64,000 nucleotides of DNA from Priestia iocasae (GCF_016909075.1 NZ_JAFBFC010000007.1:62001-126000), one strand, 5' to 3'. Positions 9,610 through 22,711 are shown, numbered from the stretch's first letter. A program made the numbers and translations. Notes: generated from the letters alone by a model not told the origin.

Positions 9610-10638
9610 ATGCACTCTTTAGTAGAAGTACAACAAAAATTATTACCTGATCTTCTGTCCGTTATGCAAAAGCGATACCAAATCTTGCAATACATACGTC
9701 TCATGCAACCAATTGGTCGAAGAAATCTATCCACTAGTTTAGGTTTAACAGAACGCGTGTTGCGAAGTGAAGTGACATTTTTAAAAGAACAAGATTTAGT
9801 TGAGATTCATTCTTCTGGTATGACGCTTACGCATGAAGGAGAAGAGCTTCTGATTAAGTTAGAAGAAGTAATGAAAGAAGTTTCAGGGCTACGTTTATTG
9901 GAAACAACATTAAAAGAGGCGTTTTCCTTATCACATGTGATTGTCGTTCCTGGAGACAGCGATAAATCATCATGGGTGAAGAAAGAGATGGGTAGAGCAT
10001 CTGTTGCATGTATAAAAGAACGACTTATTGGTAAAAAAAATATCGTCGCTGTTACAGGTGGAACCACGCTAGCTGCTGTAGCTGACATGATGACACCAGA
10101 TCCTAAACAACGTGATGTCTTGTTTGTGCCGGCACGAGGTGGTCTTGGGGAAAATGTTCAAAACCAGGCTAACACCATTTGTGCCAAGATGGCAGAAGGC
10201 TCATCTGGGCAATATCGCTTGCTTCATGTACCTGATCAATTAAGCGACGAAGCTTATAAATCCATCGCTGAAGAACCGTCCATTAAAGAAATGATGCACT
10301 TAATCAAGTCTGCTGGTATGGTTGTTCATGGGATAGGAGATGCTATGACAATGGCAGAACGTCGTAAAACCTCTCAAGAAGATTTGGGAAAAATTGAAGA
10401 AGGTCATGCGGTAGGAGAAGCATTTGGTTACTACTTTAATCAAAGTGGAGAAGTTGTTCATAAAGTTAAAACAGTAGGCATACAACTGGATGATTTAAAG
10501 AACAATAAATGTGTTATTGCCGTTGCAGGTGGTTCATCGAAAGCAAAAGCAATTAAAGCGTTCATGCAACAAGCGCAACATTCTATCTTAATCACGGATG
10601 AAGGCGCCGCAAAAGAGTTAGTAAGGGATTTTCATTAA
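9610..10638 (+). CDS. cggR: Central glycolytic genes regulator CggR
   Basis: SorC/DeoR-type repressor of the glycolytic operon, 342 residues. The N-terminal winged helix (about residues 15-75, RYQILQYIRLMQPIGRRNLSTSL) is followed by an effector domain with a phosphosugar-binding loop around VTGGTTLAAVADMM. Fructose-1,6-bisphosphate is the known inducer. The gene lies between its operator and gapA, as in B. subtilis. The ATG follows AAGGGGAT. Confidence 0.96.
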   Translation: MHSLVEVQQKLLPDLLSVMQKRYQILQYIRLMQPIGRRNLSTSLGLTERVLRSEVTFLKEQDLVEIHSSGMTLTHEGEELLIKLEEVMKEVSGLRLLETTLKEAFSLSHVIVVPGDSDKSSWVKKEMGRASVACIKERLIGKKNIVAVTGGTTLAAVADMMTPDPKQRDVLFVPARGGLGENVQNQANTICAKMAEGSSGQYRLLHVPDQLSDEAYKSIAEEPSIKEMMHLIKSAGMVVHGIGDAMTMAERRKTSQEDLGKIEEGHAVGEAFGYYFNQSGEVVHKVKTVGIQLDDLKNNKCVIAVAGGSSKAKAIKAFMQQAQHSILITDEGAAKELVRDFH

Positions 10639-10643
10639 TCCCT
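10624..10643 (+). other. Stem-loop across the cggR stop codon
   Basis: AGGGATT (10624-10630) pairs perfectly with AATCCCT (10637-10643) around a 6-nt loop. In B. subtilis the cggR-gapA transcript is cut near the cggR 3' end just upstream of a stem-loop that stabilises the gapA mRNA; this hairpin is in the same place. Function here is inferred. Confidence 0.6.
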
Positions 10644-10657
10644 CATATAAAAACTAA

Positions 10658-11698
<1,041 letters not shown>

Positions 11699-11701
<3 letters not shown>

Positions 11702-11737
11702 GAAAAGCGAAACAAGCTAGCTTGTATAGGTAGACAG
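11699..11737 (+). repeat. Minimal copy of repeat family A
   Basis: The 39-nt stretch begins TAAGAAAAGCG at the gapA stop and ends GGTAGACAG, the two ends of the ~122-nt family A units. Only the outer palindrome ACAAGCTAGCTTGT (11712-11725) remains between them, as if the inner arms had been deleted. A second TAAGAAAAG boundary follows at 11738. Confidence 0.65.
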
Positions 11738-11768
11738 TAAGAAAAGTAAACCTGTGTTTTAGTTATCA

Positions 11769-11798
11769 TTGGATATCTAAAAGCAGAACGACTATAAT
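11769..11798 (+). promoter_or_regulatory. Candidate promoter upstream of pgk
   Basis: TTGGAT (11769-11774), 18-base spacer, consensus TATAAT (11793-11798). Transcription would start near 11805, immediately before the terminator-like hairpin. B. subtilis also has a promoter between gapA and pgk. Confidence 0.55.
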
Positions 11799-11806
11799 GA
11801 AATTGC

Positions 11807-11850
11807 CAAGGGGGAGTGGGGAATAGACCCCCTCCTCCTTTATTTATTTT
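11807..11850 (+). terminator. G-rich terminator or attenuator between gapA and pgk
   Basis: AAGGGGGAGTGGGG can pair with CCCCCTCCTCCTT around a short A/T loop, with small irregularities, followed by T-rich sequence. It could end gapA transcripts; if the promoter at 11769-11798 is used, it would instead be the first structure in the pgk leader. Confidence 0.6.
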
Positions 11851-11960
11851 TATGGCTTATGGGGCACCAATAAGAAGCGTCAATGATGCAACTTATCCTT
11901 TTAAACAAGCCATATTGCTTTATTGCTTAGTTCCAAAATTAAAAAGGAGGCCTTTTGAAG

Positions 11961-13145
11961 ATGAACAAACAAACTTTAAAAGACATCGATGTAAAAGGAA
12001 AACGAGTATTTTGCCGTGTTGACTTTAACGTACCAATGAAAGACGGAAAAGTAACAGACGAAACTCGTATTCGTGCAGCTATCCCTACTATTCAACACTT
12101 AGTAGAACAAGGTGCAAAAGTTATTTTAGCAAGCCACCTTGGACGTCCGAAAGGCCAAGTAGTAGAAGAGTTACGTCTTAATGCAGTTGCAGAGCGCTTA
12201 CAAGATCTTCTTGGTAAGAGCGTTGCAAAAGCAGACGAAGCTTACGGTGAAAATGTAAAACAAATCATTAACAACATGAACGAAGGCGACGTTTTAGTTC
12301 TTGAAAACGTTCGTTTTTACCCAGGTGAAGAGAAAAATGATGCTGAGTTAGCAAAAGCATTTGCTGAATTAGCGGATGTATACGTAAATGATGCATTTGG
12401 TGCAGCTCACCGTGCTCATGCGTCTACAGAAGGAATTGCTCATCATTTACCAGCTGTTGCAGGTCTATTAATGGAAAAAGAGCTAGATGTATTAGGTAAA
12501 GCATTATCTAATCCAGATCGTCCGTTTACAGCTATTGTTGGTGGAGCAAAAGTAAAAGACAAGATCGGTGTTATTGAAAGCCTACTTGAAAAAGTAGACA
12601 ACCTAATCATCGGTGGAGGTCTTTCTTATACGTTCATCAAAGCAAATGGCCATGAAGTAGGTAAGTCACTTCTTGAAGAAGATAAGGTTGATCTTGCTAA
12701 ATCATTTATGGAAAAAGCAAAAGAAAAAGGTGTTAACTTCTACATGCCAGTTGATGTAGTAGTAGCAGACGATTTCTCAAATGATGCAAACACACAAGTT
12801 GTATCAGTAGACAGCATTCCTAGCGATTGGGAAGGCTTAGATGCTGGTCCAAAAACTCGTGAAATCTATGCAGATGTGATCAAAAACTCTAAGCTAGTTA
12901 TTTGGAATGGACCAATGGGTGTATTCGAATTAGATACATTTGCTAACGGAACAAAAGCAGTAGCAGAAGCTTTAGCAGAAGCAACTGATACATACTCTGT
13001 AATCGGTGGCGGAGATTCTGCAGCAGCAGTTGAAAAATTCAACCTTGCTGACAAAATGAGCCATATCTCAACAGGTGGCGGAGCGTCACTCGAATTCATG
13101 GAAGGAAAACAACTTCCAGGAGTAACAGCATTAAACGATAAATAA
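11961..13145 (+). CDS. pgk: Phosphoglycerate kinase
   Basis: Substrate-level phosphorylation step of glycolysis (1,3-bisphosphoglycerate + ADP to 3-phosphoglycerate + ATP). The 394-residue protein matches the B. subtilis length and begins [15 protein letters not shown]. It shows the substrate-binding motif RVDFNVPM and C-terminal nucleotide-site glycines ([10 protein letters not shown]). ATG 11961 follows AAAGGAGG (11943-11950); an in-frame TTG at 11955 sits too close to that site. The stop TAA starts a full family A repeat. Confidence 0.97.
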   Translation: MNKQTLKDIDVKGKRVFCRVDFNVPMKDGKVTDETRIRAAIPTIQHLVEQGAKVILASHLGRPKGQVVEELRLNAVAERLQDLLGKSVAKADEAYGENVKQIINNMNEGDVLVLENVRFYPGEEKNDAELAKAFAELADVYVNDAFGAAHRAHASTEGIAHHLPAVAGLLMEKELDVLGKALSNPDRPFTAIVGGAKVKDKIGVIESLLEKVDNLIIGGGLSYTFIKANGHEVGKSLLEEDKVDLAKSFMEKAKEKGVNFYMPVDVVVADDFSNDANTQVVSVDSIPSDWEGLDAGPKTREIYADVIKNSKLVIWNGPMGVFELDTFANGTKAVAEALAEATDTYSVIGGGDSAAAVEKFNLADKMSHISTGGGASLEFMEGKQLPGVTALNDK

Positions 13146-13265
13146 GAAAAGCGTAACAAGCTCGTTTATGTCCATAGGTTGTTGGAGGTCCTGAGAAGAA
13201 GTCGCTCTTTGACTTCGTAGGAAGGAGTGAAACAGCCCTAGGACATAGCTGGTGTAGTTAAACAA
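13143..13265 (+). repeat. Repeat family A, full copy after pgk
   Basis: A 123-nt unit from the pgk stop codon (TAAGAAAAGCG) to GTTAAACAA. Nested arms are visible: ACAAGCT/AGCTGGT (outer), TATGTCC with GGACATA (middle) and AAGTC/GACTT around GCTCTTT (inner). It is over 85% identical by eye to the copy at 15880-16002. A degraded start of another unit (TAAAAAAAGTG) follows at 13266. Confidence 0.75.
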
Positions 13266-14227
<962 letters not shown>

Positions 14228-14228
<1 letters not shown>

Positions 14229-15760
14229 TGAGTAAACAACCAGTTGCTTTAATCATCTTAGATGGTTTTGCATTACGCGAAGAAGACAAAGGTAATGCGG
14301 TTACTCAAGCAAGCAAGCCAAACTTTGATCGCTACTGGAACCAGTATCCTCATGCTAGTTTAATCGCTGCTGGTGAATCAGTTGGATTACCAGAAGGCCA
14401 AATGGGGAACTCTGAAGTAGGACATTTAAATATTGGTGCAGGACGTATCGTTTATCAAAGTTTAACTCGTGTAAATGTTGCGATTCGCGAAGGTGACTTT
14501 GCAGAAAACGACACATTCCTAGCAGCCATGAATCATGCAAAAGAAAAAGGCACGGCGCTTCATCTGTTTGGTTTACTTTCAGACGGTGGTGTACACAGCC
14601 ATATTGAACATTTATATGCACTATTACGTCTTGCGAAAAAACAAGGCTTAGAAAAAGTGTATATTCATGGCTTCCTAGATGGTCGTGACGTTGCACCTCA
14701 ATCTGCTAAAGGATACATTGATGAGCTAAATGCTAAATTGAACGAGTATGGTGTAGGAGAGATCGCAACTCTTTCAGGACGCTATTACTCAATGGACCGT
14801 GATAAGCGTTGGGAGCGTGTAGAAAAAGCATACCGCGCGATGGTTTACGGAGAAGGTCCAACATACAAAAACGCATATGAGTTAATTCAGGATTCATATG
14901 AGCACGGCATCTTTGATGAGTTCGTTCTTCCGTCAGTGATGACAAAAGAAGACGGTTCACCAGTTGCAACAATTGAGGATGAGGATGCAGTTATTTTCTA
15001 TAACTTCCGTCCTGACCGTGCAATCCAAATTTCTAACACATTTACAAATGAAGATTTCCGTTCATTTGATCGTGGTGAAAAGCATCCGAAAAACTTGCAT
15101 TTCGTATGTTTAACACACTTTAGTGAAACAGTTGATGGATACGTGGCATTTAAACCAGTGAACTTAGATAACACGCTTGGTGAAGTCTTATCACAAAATG
15201 GCTTAAAACAACTTCGTATTGCTGAAACAGAAAAGTATCCTCATGTTACATTCTTTATGAGTGGTGGACGTGAAGAAGAATTCCCAGGTGAAACGCGTAT
15301 TTTAATCGATTCACCAAAAGTAGCTACTTATGATTTAAAACCAGAGATGAGCGCTTATGAAGTAACGGACGCGTTACTAGGCGAAATCGAAGCGGACAAG
15401 CATGATGCAATTATTTTAAACTTTGCAAACCCTGATATGGTTGGACATTCAGGTATGCTTGAGCCAACAATCAAGGCAGTCGAAACAGTAGATGAGTGTT
15501 TAGGTAAAATCGTAGATGCAATCGTTGCTAAAGGTGGAACGGCAATCATCACAGCAGACCATGGTAACGCTGATGAAGTCATCACACTTGAAGGTAACCC
15601 AATGACTGCTCATACGACAAACCCAGTCCCAGTCATCGTTACAAAAGAAGGTATTGAGCTACGTCAAGATGGTATTCTAGGTGATCTAGCACCAACAGTA
15701 CTAACGCTACTAAACGTAGACCAGCCAAAAGAAATGACAGGAAAAACACTGATTAAGTAA
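14228..15760 (+). CDS. gpmI: 2,3-bisphosphoglycerate-independent phosphoglycerate mutase
   Basis: Manganese-dependent mutase of the alkaline phosphatase superfamily, 510 residues. The catalytic Ser62 lies in [13 protein letters not shown], and metal-binding motifs include LDGF near the N-terminus and TADHGNADE near the C-terminus. Translationally coupled to tpiA through TAATG. Its activity in Bacillus is pH-sensitive through Mn binding. The stop TAA opens the first of a tandem array of family A repeats. Confidence 0.97.
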
Positions 15761-15879
15761 GAAAAGCGAAGGCGACTGTTTAGGCATGAGAGACGTTGGA
15801 GCTTCTGGTAGGGAAACTGTTCTTTAGTTTCAATAGCAGAAGTGAAACGACCGAAAGCCTAGGAGCCGTAGCTAGACAG
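15758..15879 (+). repeat. Repeat family A, divergent unit 1 after gpmI
   Basis: A 122-nt unit from TAAGAAAAGCG at the gpmI stop to GCTAGACAG. The stem sequences differ from the other units but keep pairing: TTTAGGC faces GCCTAG, and GAAAC pairs with GTTTC around TGTTCTTTA. The changed but compensated arms argue that the fold is maintained. Confidence 0.72.
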
Positions 15880-16002
15880 TAAGCAAAGCGGAACAAGCTC
15901 GTTCATGTCCATAGGATGTTGGAGATCCTGAGAAGAAGTCGCTCTTTGACTTCGTAGGAAGGATTGAAACAGCCGTAGGACATAGCTTGTGCAGCTAGAC
16001 AG
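15880..16002 (+). repeat. Repeat family A, unit 2
   Basis: A 123-nt unit from TAAGCAAAGCG to GCTAGACAG, abutting unit 1 with no gap. Arms are ACAAGCT/AGCTTGT, TATGTCC-like (CATGTCC) with GGACATA, and AAGTC/GACTT. Nearly the same sequence as the copy after pgk. Confidence 0.75.
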
Positions 16003-16029
16003 TAAGCAAAGCGGAACAAGCTCTAGAGC
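16003..16029 (+). repeat. Repeat family A, truncated unit 3
   Basis: TAAGCAAAGCGGAACAAGCT restarts the unit directly after unit 2, then leaves the repeat pattern at about 16023. This shows head-to-tail tandem arrangement with TAAG at each junction. Confidence 0.65.
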
Positions 16030-16040
16030 AACAACGTTAA

Positions 16041-17384
<1,344 letters not shown>

Positions 17385-17390
17385 TCATAT

Positions 17391-17430
17391 AAATAAGGGT
17401 GAGCTCTAAAAGCTCACCCTTATTTGTTTT
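17391..17430 (+). terminator. Terminator after eno
   Basis: A perfect 15-bp stem (AAATAAGGGTGAGCT with its complement), loop CTAAA, then a T-rich tail. Confidence 0.92.
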
Positions 17431-17449
17431 GTTTATTTCCAGTGCTATC

Positions 17450-17478
17450 TTGTACATGACACAATTTTATGATAAATT
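17450..17478 (+). promoter_or_regulatory. Candidate secG promoter
   Basis: TTGTAC (17450-17455) and TAAATT (17473-17478) with a 17-base spacer lie between the eno terminator and secG. Confidence 0.4.
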
Positions 17479-17520
17479 ATGTTTAAGATAGTGTGCGTAT
17501 TGATGTAGGAGGTGTATGGC

Positions 17521-17754
17521 ATGCATACAGTACTAATTACTTTACTTGTAATCGTATCGATTGCACTAATTGTAGTGGTATTATTACAATCGGGAAAAAG
17601 TGCGGGACTTTCTGGTGCAATTTCAGGTGGTGCTGAAACGTTATTTGGAAAACAAAAAGCACGTGGAATTGATTTAGTATTACACCGAGTAACTATTGTT
17701 TTATCTGTATTATTCTTTCTTTTAACTCTTGCAGTAACATACTTTAAAATTTAA
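17521..17754 (+). CDS. secG: Preprotein translocase subunit SecG
   Basis: Small membrane subunit of the SecYEG channel, 77 residues, with two transmembrane helices (about 3-24 and 53-73) flanking the conserved loop [22 protein letters not shown] 17521 is chosen because the in-frame GTG at 17512 lies inside the GGAGGTG ribosome-binding site. The sequence is nearly the B. subtilis SecG as I remember it. Confidence 0.96.
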   Translation: MHTVLITLLVIVSIALIVVVLLQSGKSAGLSGAISGGAETLFGKQKARGIDLVLHRVTIVLSVLFFLLTLAVTYFKI

Positions 17755-17782
17755 AGGCGAGCTCCTAGAGCTGGCCTTTTTT
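17755..17782 (+). terminator. Terminator after secG
   Basis: AGGCGAGCTC pairs with GAGCTGGCCT (one mismatch) around CTA and is followed by six T. Confidence 0.85.
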
Positions 17783-17844
17783 GTTTCTCTTCATTTTATC
17801 ATAGTGATATAATGAACATTTAACGGAGATTTTACCATTTCTTT

Positions 17845-17865
17845 TTAAATAAACGATTGTTTAAA
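17845..17865 (+). promoter_or_regulatory. Inverted-repeat operator-like site upstream of est (site 1)
   Basis: TAAAC-GATT-GTTTA with A/T-rich flanks, 18 of 21 bases shared with the site at 50800-50820. It overlaps a possible -35 (TTGTTT 17858-17863) that has TAAATA 18 bases downstream. Looks like a repressor site; the protein is unknown. Confidence 0.4.
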
Positions 17866-17902
17866 TAGTGGCTAATCTTGATAAATAAAGAGAGTAGAGA
17901 AG

Positions 17903-17923
17903 TTTAAACGAACGTTTGATTAA
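17903..17923 (-). promoter_or_regulatory. Inverted-repeat operator-like site upstream of est (site 2)
   Basis: Read on the minus strand it is CAAAC-GTTC-GTTTA with flanks, 20 of 21 bases identical to the site at 50800-50820. It lies downstream of the possible est promoter. Confidence 0.45.
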
Positions 17924-18035
17924 AAAACAGTCTTCGTTGCAATCTAATAAGGAATCCAAACAATTGCTTTTCTAATGTATCAAATGAAACAGTTCAAACA
18001 AATGAGCGACGTATATATATGAAGGAGTGAAAGAA

Positions 18036-18776
18036 ATGAAAGTTGCAACACCAAAACCATTTACGTTTGAAGGCGGAGAACGAGCCGTACTTTTATTACA
18101 TGGCTTTACAGGTAATTCTGCCGATGTTAGGATGCTTGGTCGATTCTTAGAGAAGAAAGGGTACACATGTCATGCTCCACATTATAAAGGTCACGGTGTT
18201 CCACCGGAAGAACTTGTTCATACTGGTCCAGAAGATTGGTGGCAAGATGTCATGGAAGCCTATCAATTTTTAAAAGATAAAGGACATGAAAGTATTGCGG
18301 TTGCTGGTTTGTCGCTAGGAGGCGTATTTTCCTTGAAATTAGGTTACACTGTACCTATAAAGGGTATTGTGCCTATGTGCGCGCCTATGTATATTAAAAG
18401 CGAAGAAATCATGTATAAAGGTGTTCTTGAATACGCAAAAGAATATAAAAAGCGTGAAGGAAAAACAACCGAACAAATTGAAAAAGAAATGGAAGAGTTC
18501 AAAAAAACGCCGATGAATACATTAAAGGCACTTCAAGGTTTAATCTCAGATGTACGTGAATCGATTGACATGATTTATGCACCAACATTTGTCGTACAAG
18601 CTCGTCACGATCATATGATTAATACAGACAGTGCAAACATCATTTATAACGGTGTTGAATCCCCTGTAAAAGATATTAAATGGTATGAAGAATCTGGTCA
18701 CGTTATTACACTCGATAAAGAGCGCGATCAGTTACATGAAGATGTATATCAATTTTTAGAGTCATTAGATTGGTAA
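18036..18776 (+). CDS. est: Carboxylesterase (YvaK/Est type)
   Basis: Alpha/beta-hydrolase of 246 residues, family of Geobacillus Est30 and B. subtilis YvaK, acting on short-chain carboxyl esters in the cytosol. The oxyanion-hole segment LLLHGFTGN and nucleophile elbow GLSLGG are seen, with the acid in QARHDHMI and the catalytic His in [12 protein letters not shown] 18036 follows GAAGGAGTG; an in-frame GTG at 18027 is part of that site. It precedes rnr as in other bacilli. Confidence 0.94.
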   Translation: MKVATPKPFTFEGGERAVLLLHGFTGNSADVRMLGRFLEKKGYTCHAPHYKGHGVPPEELVHTGPEDWWQDVMEAYQFLKDKGHESIAVAGLSLGGVFSLKLGYTVPIKGIVPMCAPMYIKSEEIMYKGVLEYAKEYKKREGKTTEQIEKEMEEFKKTPMNTLKALQGLISDVRESIDMIYAPTFVVQARHDHMINTDSANIIYNGVESPVKDIKWYEESGHVITLDKERDQLHEDVYQFLESLDW

Positions 18777-18840
18777 GAATATTGTCATTGTATATATCTA
18801 TTTATAGATAGGAAGTAGAGAGAAAAGGAGGGAACGCTTT

Positions 18841-21189
18841 ATGGAACAAGAAATGCAACAGCACATTGACCGCTTGCTTTCCTTTATGAAGGAAGAAAGT
18901 TATAAACCTTTAACGGTTCAAGAATTAGAAGAGGCATTCGGGATTAAAGATTCTGCTGACTTTAAAGAGTTCGTAAAAGCTCTTGTCATTATGGAAGAAA
19001 AAGGTCTCGTGATGCGTTCTCGCAGTAATCGTTATGGCTTACCAGAGAGAATGAATTTTGTACGCGGTAAGCTAACAGGACATGCTAAAGGATTCGCGTT
19101 TGTCGTACCTGAGGATAAAGAGGCAAGTGATATTTTTATTCCACCTACTGAGACAAACAATGCGATGCATGGTGATATCGTGCTTGCACGTGTTGTATCA
19201 GAATCCTCAGGTGCTCGTCGTGAAGGAACGATTGTAAAAATTATTGAACGCGGCATGCAAGAGGTAGTGGGGACTTATTCACAAAGTAAAAGCTTTGGAT
19301 TCGTTATTCCTGATGATAAAAAGATTGCAAGTGACATTTTTATCCCCAAAAACGCATCTAAAGGGGCAATTGATGGTCATAAAGTGGTTGTAAAACTAAC
19401 AAGTTATCCAGAAGGACGTATGAGTGCTGAAGGGGAAATTGTAACGATTTTAGGTCATAAAAATGATCCTGGTGTGGATATCATATCTGTTATACATAAA
19501 CATGGATTACCACAATCATTTCCTGCTGATGTATTACAGCAAGCAAACGATACGCCAGAAACCATTAGTGAAGACGAAATTAAGAACCGACGTGATTTAC
19601 GTGATGAAGTCATTGTGACGATTGATGGTGCCGATGCAAAAGACTTAGATGATGCAGTTACCGTAAAAAAACTAGAAAACGGCAACTACAAGTTAGGTGT
19701 TCACATTGCTGACGTTTCACACTATGTAACAGAAGGGTCACCAATTGACGTTGAAGCAGCGGACCGTGGAACGAGTATCTATTTGGTTGACCGTGTTATT
19801 CCAATGATTCCTCATCGTCTATCAAACGGGATTTGTTCGTTAAATCCACAGGTAGATCGCTTGGTACTTTCCTGTGAGATGGAAGTAAATCAACAAGGTG
19901 AAGTTGTTTCAAATGAAATTTTTGAAAGTGTAATTAAAACAACAGAACGAATGACTTATTCAGATGTGAATAAAATTCTTGTGGATAAAGATGAAGAAGT
20001 CATGTCGAGATATGAACAGCTTATCCCCATGTTTGAATTAATGGGCGAGTTAGCATCTGTTCTTCGTACGAAGCGTATGGATCGCGGAGCGATTGACTTT
20101 GATTTTAAAGAAGCAAAGGTACTTGTTGATAAAGAAGGCCATCCTTATGATGTGGAACTACGTGAACGCTCAGTAGCAGAGCGTTTAATCGAAGAATTTA
20201 TGTTATTGGCGAATGAAACGGTGGCTGAGCACTTCCATTGGATGAACGTACCGTTTATGTATCGTATTCATGAAGAGCCTAATGCAGAGAAGCTTAGTCG
20301 CTTCTTAGAATTTGTCACAAACTTTGGATATGTCGTGAAAGGAACGGGTAACGACATTCATCCTCGAGCGCTTCAAGATATTTTAGAAGCGGTGCAAGGA
20401 AATCCAGAAGAAATGGTTGTATCCACAGTGATGCTTCGCTCGATGAAACAAGCGCGTTATGAAGCAGAAAGTTTAGGTCACTTTGGGTTATCAACAGAGT
20501 TTTACACACATTTCACATCACCAATTCGACGTTATCCAGACTTAATTGTGCATCGTTTAATTCGTACTTACTTAATTGAAGGAAAAGTAGATGCAGATAC
20601 ACAAGCAAGATGGAAAGAGGACTTACCAGATATTGCGGAACACTCTTCAAATATGGAACGACGAGCTGTGGATGCAGAGCGCGAAACCGATGACATGAAA
20701 AAAGCTGAGTTTATGGCTGATAAAATTGGTGAAACGTTTGAAGGAATTATTAGCTCCGTTACAAACTTTGGTATGTTTGTGGAACTATCCAATACAATTG
20801 AAGGTCTCGTTCATGTAAGTGACTTAACAGATGATTATTACCGATACGATGAGCGTCATTATGCCATGATTGGTGAACGTACAGGAAATGTGTTCCGTAT
20901 TGGTGATGAAATTGAAGTAAAAGTAGTTGATGTGAACAAAGATGAGCGATCAATTGACTTTGTTATTGTCGGCATGAAAGAAAGTCGTAAGCGTATTGCG
21001 AAAGATCGTCCGACGGTCATTAAAGCGAAGAAACGTGATGACAAACCTTCTAAAAGATCAAAAACAGGTTCAAATGGTAAGAAAGAAAACAGTGTAGATG
21101 GTTGGACAACGGAAAAGCCTAAAAAGAAGAAGAAAAAACGCTTCTTTGAAAACGCACCGAAAGCGAAACGTAAAAAGAAACGAAAATAA
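18841..21189 (+). CDS. rnr: Ribonuclease R
   Basis: Processive 3'-5' exoribonuclease that degrades structured RNA and works with tmRNA on stalled messages. The 782-residue protein carries an N-terminal winged helix, OB-type cold-shock domains (about 80-230), the RNB catalytic domain (about 260-590; [11 protein letters not shown] holds the metal aspartates), an S1 domain (about 625-710; [15 protein letters not shown]), and a Lys/Arg-rich tail. AAAAGGAGGG precedes the start. It sits next to smpB and ssrA. Confidence 0.97.
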   Translation: MEQEMQQHIDRLLSFMKEESYKPLTVQELEEAFGIKDSADFKEFVKALVIMEEKGLVMRSRSNRYGLPERMNFVRGKLTGHAKGFAFVVPEDKEASDIFIPPTETNNAMHGDIVLARVVSESSGARREGTIVKIIERGMQEVVGTYSQSKSFGFVIPDDKKIASDIFIPKNASKGAIDGHKVVVKLTSYPEGRMSAEGEIVTILGHKNDPGVDIISVIHKHGLPQSFPADVLQQANDTPETISEDEIKNRRDLRDEVIVTIDGADAKDLDDAVTVKKLENGNYKLGVHIADVSHYVTEGSPIDVEAADRGTSIYLVDRVIPMIPHRLSNGICSLNPQVDRLVLSCEMEVNQQGEVVSNEIFESVIKTTERMTYSDVNKILVDKDEEVMSRYEQLIPMFELMGELASVLRTKRMDRGAIDFDFKEAKVLVDKEGHPYDVELRERSVAERLIEEFMLLANETVAEHFHWMNVPFMYRIHEEPNAEKLSRFLEFVTNFGYVVKGTGNDIHPRALQDILEAVQGNPEEMVVSTVMLRSMKQARYEAESLGHFGLSTEFYTHFTSPIRRYPDLIVHRLIRTYLIEGKVDADTQARWKEDLPDIAEHSSNMERRAVDAERETDDMKKAEFMADKIGETFEGIISSVTNFGMFVELSNTIEGLVHVSDLTDDYYRYDERHYAMIGERTGNVFRIGDEIEVKVVDVNKDERSIDFVIVGMKESRKRIAKDRPTVIKAKKRDDKPSKRSKTGSNGKKENSVDGWTTEKPKKKKKKRFFENAPKAKRKKKRK

Positions 21190-21209
21190 AGAGTGTGTTT
21201 CTTTTACAA

Positions 21210-21238
21210 AAGGTCTTGCTCACTCAGAGTAAGACCTT
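21210..21238 (+). terminator. Probable terminator after rnr
   Basis: AAGGTCTTGCTC pairs with GAGTAAGACCTT (one G-U) around ACTCA. The T-tract is poor, so it may be weak or may act on RNA stability. Confidence 0.55.
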
Positions 21239-21315
21239 CTCGTTTCTACCCACTCATTGTTTTAGAAACATGAATTTGGTAGAATGTAGATTACCGTAGG
21301 GAAAGGGGAAGTACG

Positions 21316-21783
21316 ATGCCAAAAGGTGAAGGGAAATTAATTGCGCAAAATAAAAAAGCGCATCATGATTATTTTATTGAAGAAACGTACGAAACAGGTA
21401 TTGTTCTACAAGGAACAGAAATTAAGTCGATTCGTAATGGACGTGTTAACTTAAAAGATTCATTTGCTCGTGTGCAAAATGGCGAAGTCTTTTTACACAA
21501 TATGCATGTTAGTCCTTATGAGCAAGGTAACCGTTATAATCATGACCCGCTTCGCACGCGTAAATTACTGTTGCATAAGCGTGAAATCAGTAAGCTAATT
21601 GGTTATACGAAAGAAACAGGTTACTCGCTTGTACCACTCAAGCTTTATTTGAAAAATGGTTTCGCAAAGGTTTTATTAGGGTTAGGTAAGGGTAAAAAGA
21701 AATATGACAAGCGTGATGACTTGAAGAAGAAAGAAGCAAAACGTGATATTGAGCGCGCATTCCGTGATCGTCAAAAAGATTAG
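21316..21783 (+). CDS. smpB: SsrA-binding protein SmpB
   Basis: tmRNA partner needed for trans-translation, 155 residues. Family segments visible: the N-terminal [16 protein letters not shown], then [13 protein letters not shown], and a basic C-terminal tail ([25 protein letters not shown]) that enters the ribosomal mRNA channel. The tmRNA gene lies about 120 bases downstream. Confidence 0.97.
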   Translation: MPKGEGKLIAQNKKAHHDYFIEETYETGIVLQGTEIKSIRNGRVNLKDSFARVQNGEVFLHNMHVSPYEQGNRYNHDPLRTRKLLLHKREISKLIGYTKETGYSLVPLKLYLKNGFAKVLLGLGKGKKKYDKRDDLKKKEAKRDIERAFRDRQKD

Positions 21784-21801
21784 TTTTACAAAAACTTACA
21801 A

Positions 21802-21829
21802 TTGCAAAGCTCACATTTTGTGCTATAAT
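21802..21829 (+). promoter_or_regulatory. Promoter for tmRNA
   Basis: TTGCAA (21802-21807) and consensus TATAAT (21824-21829), spacer 16. The start would be about 65 bases upstream of the mature 5' end, implying a precursor trimmed at the 5' side. Confidence 0.65.
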
Positions 21830-21901
21830 AAGAATTGTTGTTAGCCAGTTACAACGTTAACTTTTGCTTAACGAACATTTCCTAGTTACCCTTTTATATA
21901 T

Positions 21902-22265
21902 GGGGACGTTACGGATTCGACAGGGATAGTTCGAGCTTGAGTTGCGAGTCGAGGAGATGGCCTCGTAAAAACATCAACGCCAATAATAACTGGCAAATCT
22001 AACAATAACTTCGCTTTAGCTGCTTAATAACAGTTTAAAGCGGTTCCTCCCTCCATCGCCCATGTGGTAGGATCAGGGACTCACTTTAAGTGGGCTACGC
22101 CGGAGTTCGCCGTCTGAGGACGAAGGAAGAGAACAATCAGACTAGTGACTTGGACGCCTGTCGGTAGGCAGAAAAGATTGCGAATTGCTAATATGCCGAC
22201 TACACTCGTAGAAGCTTAAGTGCCGATATGTCTGGACGTGGGTTCGACTCCCACCGTCTCCACCA
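21902..22265 (+). ncRNA. ssrA: Transfer-messenger RNA (tmRNA)
   Basis: The 5' end GGGGACGTTACGGATTCGAC and the 3' end CGTCTCC-ACCA form the tRNA-like acceptor stem, and the TTCGACTC T-loop lies near 22242. The tag frame runs 21992-22027 (GGC AAA TCT ... GCT GCT TAA) and encodes GKSNNNFALAA after the alanine charged on tmRNA. The LAA end is the ClpXP-recognised degron. CCA is genome-encoded. Confidence 0.97.
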
Positions 22266-22299
22266 ATACATACTTTGGTGGCTACATACGATTATTCAC

Positions 22300-22345
22300 A
22301 TAAAGCATAGGATAGCCATTTTGGCTAACTTGTGCTTTATTTTTG
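22300..22345 (+). terminator. Terminator after tmRNA
   Basis: ATAAAGCA pairs with TGCTTTAT, with an inner TAGCC/GGCTA stem, followed by a T-run. Confidence 0.8.
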
Positions 22346-22711
22346 TTTTCTCTACTTTTACATACAAGAGATGCAATCCATATATAATCAGCGCATACTT
22401 TCTAATCAACTCTTTAAATATCCTCAATGATCCAATCTCGCATGAATGGTTCTTTTCCTCCTATGCTTCTTATTTAAATTGGGTTTGATTTAAGTAAAAT
22501 TTTCTAATTTAGTCATTTTCTTCTTTCCAACGACTTTTAAACTTCTTATAATGAATGAGTTGTCCTATGGTTATCGTGTAAATAAGGGAGAGTTTATATC
22601 TTGAAAAAATTCCTAAACAAAAAAGTAGTGAATATGTGGACAAGTACTGCATGATAGCAAGTTATACATAGTCATAACAGTTGGCATCTAATGGTATACA
22701 GGAGGAAGAAA
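22346..22711 (+). other. Gene-free stretch between tmRNA and the chemoreceptor gene
   Basis: A/T-rich, no credible reading frame and no integrase or duplicated tmRNA end. A TATAAT at about 22547-22552 with TTTCCA 17 bases upstream could be a promoter for the chemoreceptor gene. No SigD-type promoter was recognised. Confidence 0.4.

Noticed and set aside
11816-12022. A 68-codon frame upstream of and overlapping pgk
   Set aside because: It crosses the G-rich hairpin, overlaps the pgk start in another frame and has proline- and arginine-rich nonsense composition.
17849-17917. LexA (SOS) boxes upstream of est
   Set aside because: The sites have AAAC-N4-GTTT, not the CGAAC-N4-GTTCG half-sites, and the linked genes are not DNA-repair genes.
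22230-22711. tmRNA 3' end as a mobile-element attachment site
   Set aside because: No integrase gene, phage gene or duplicated tmRNA end follows.
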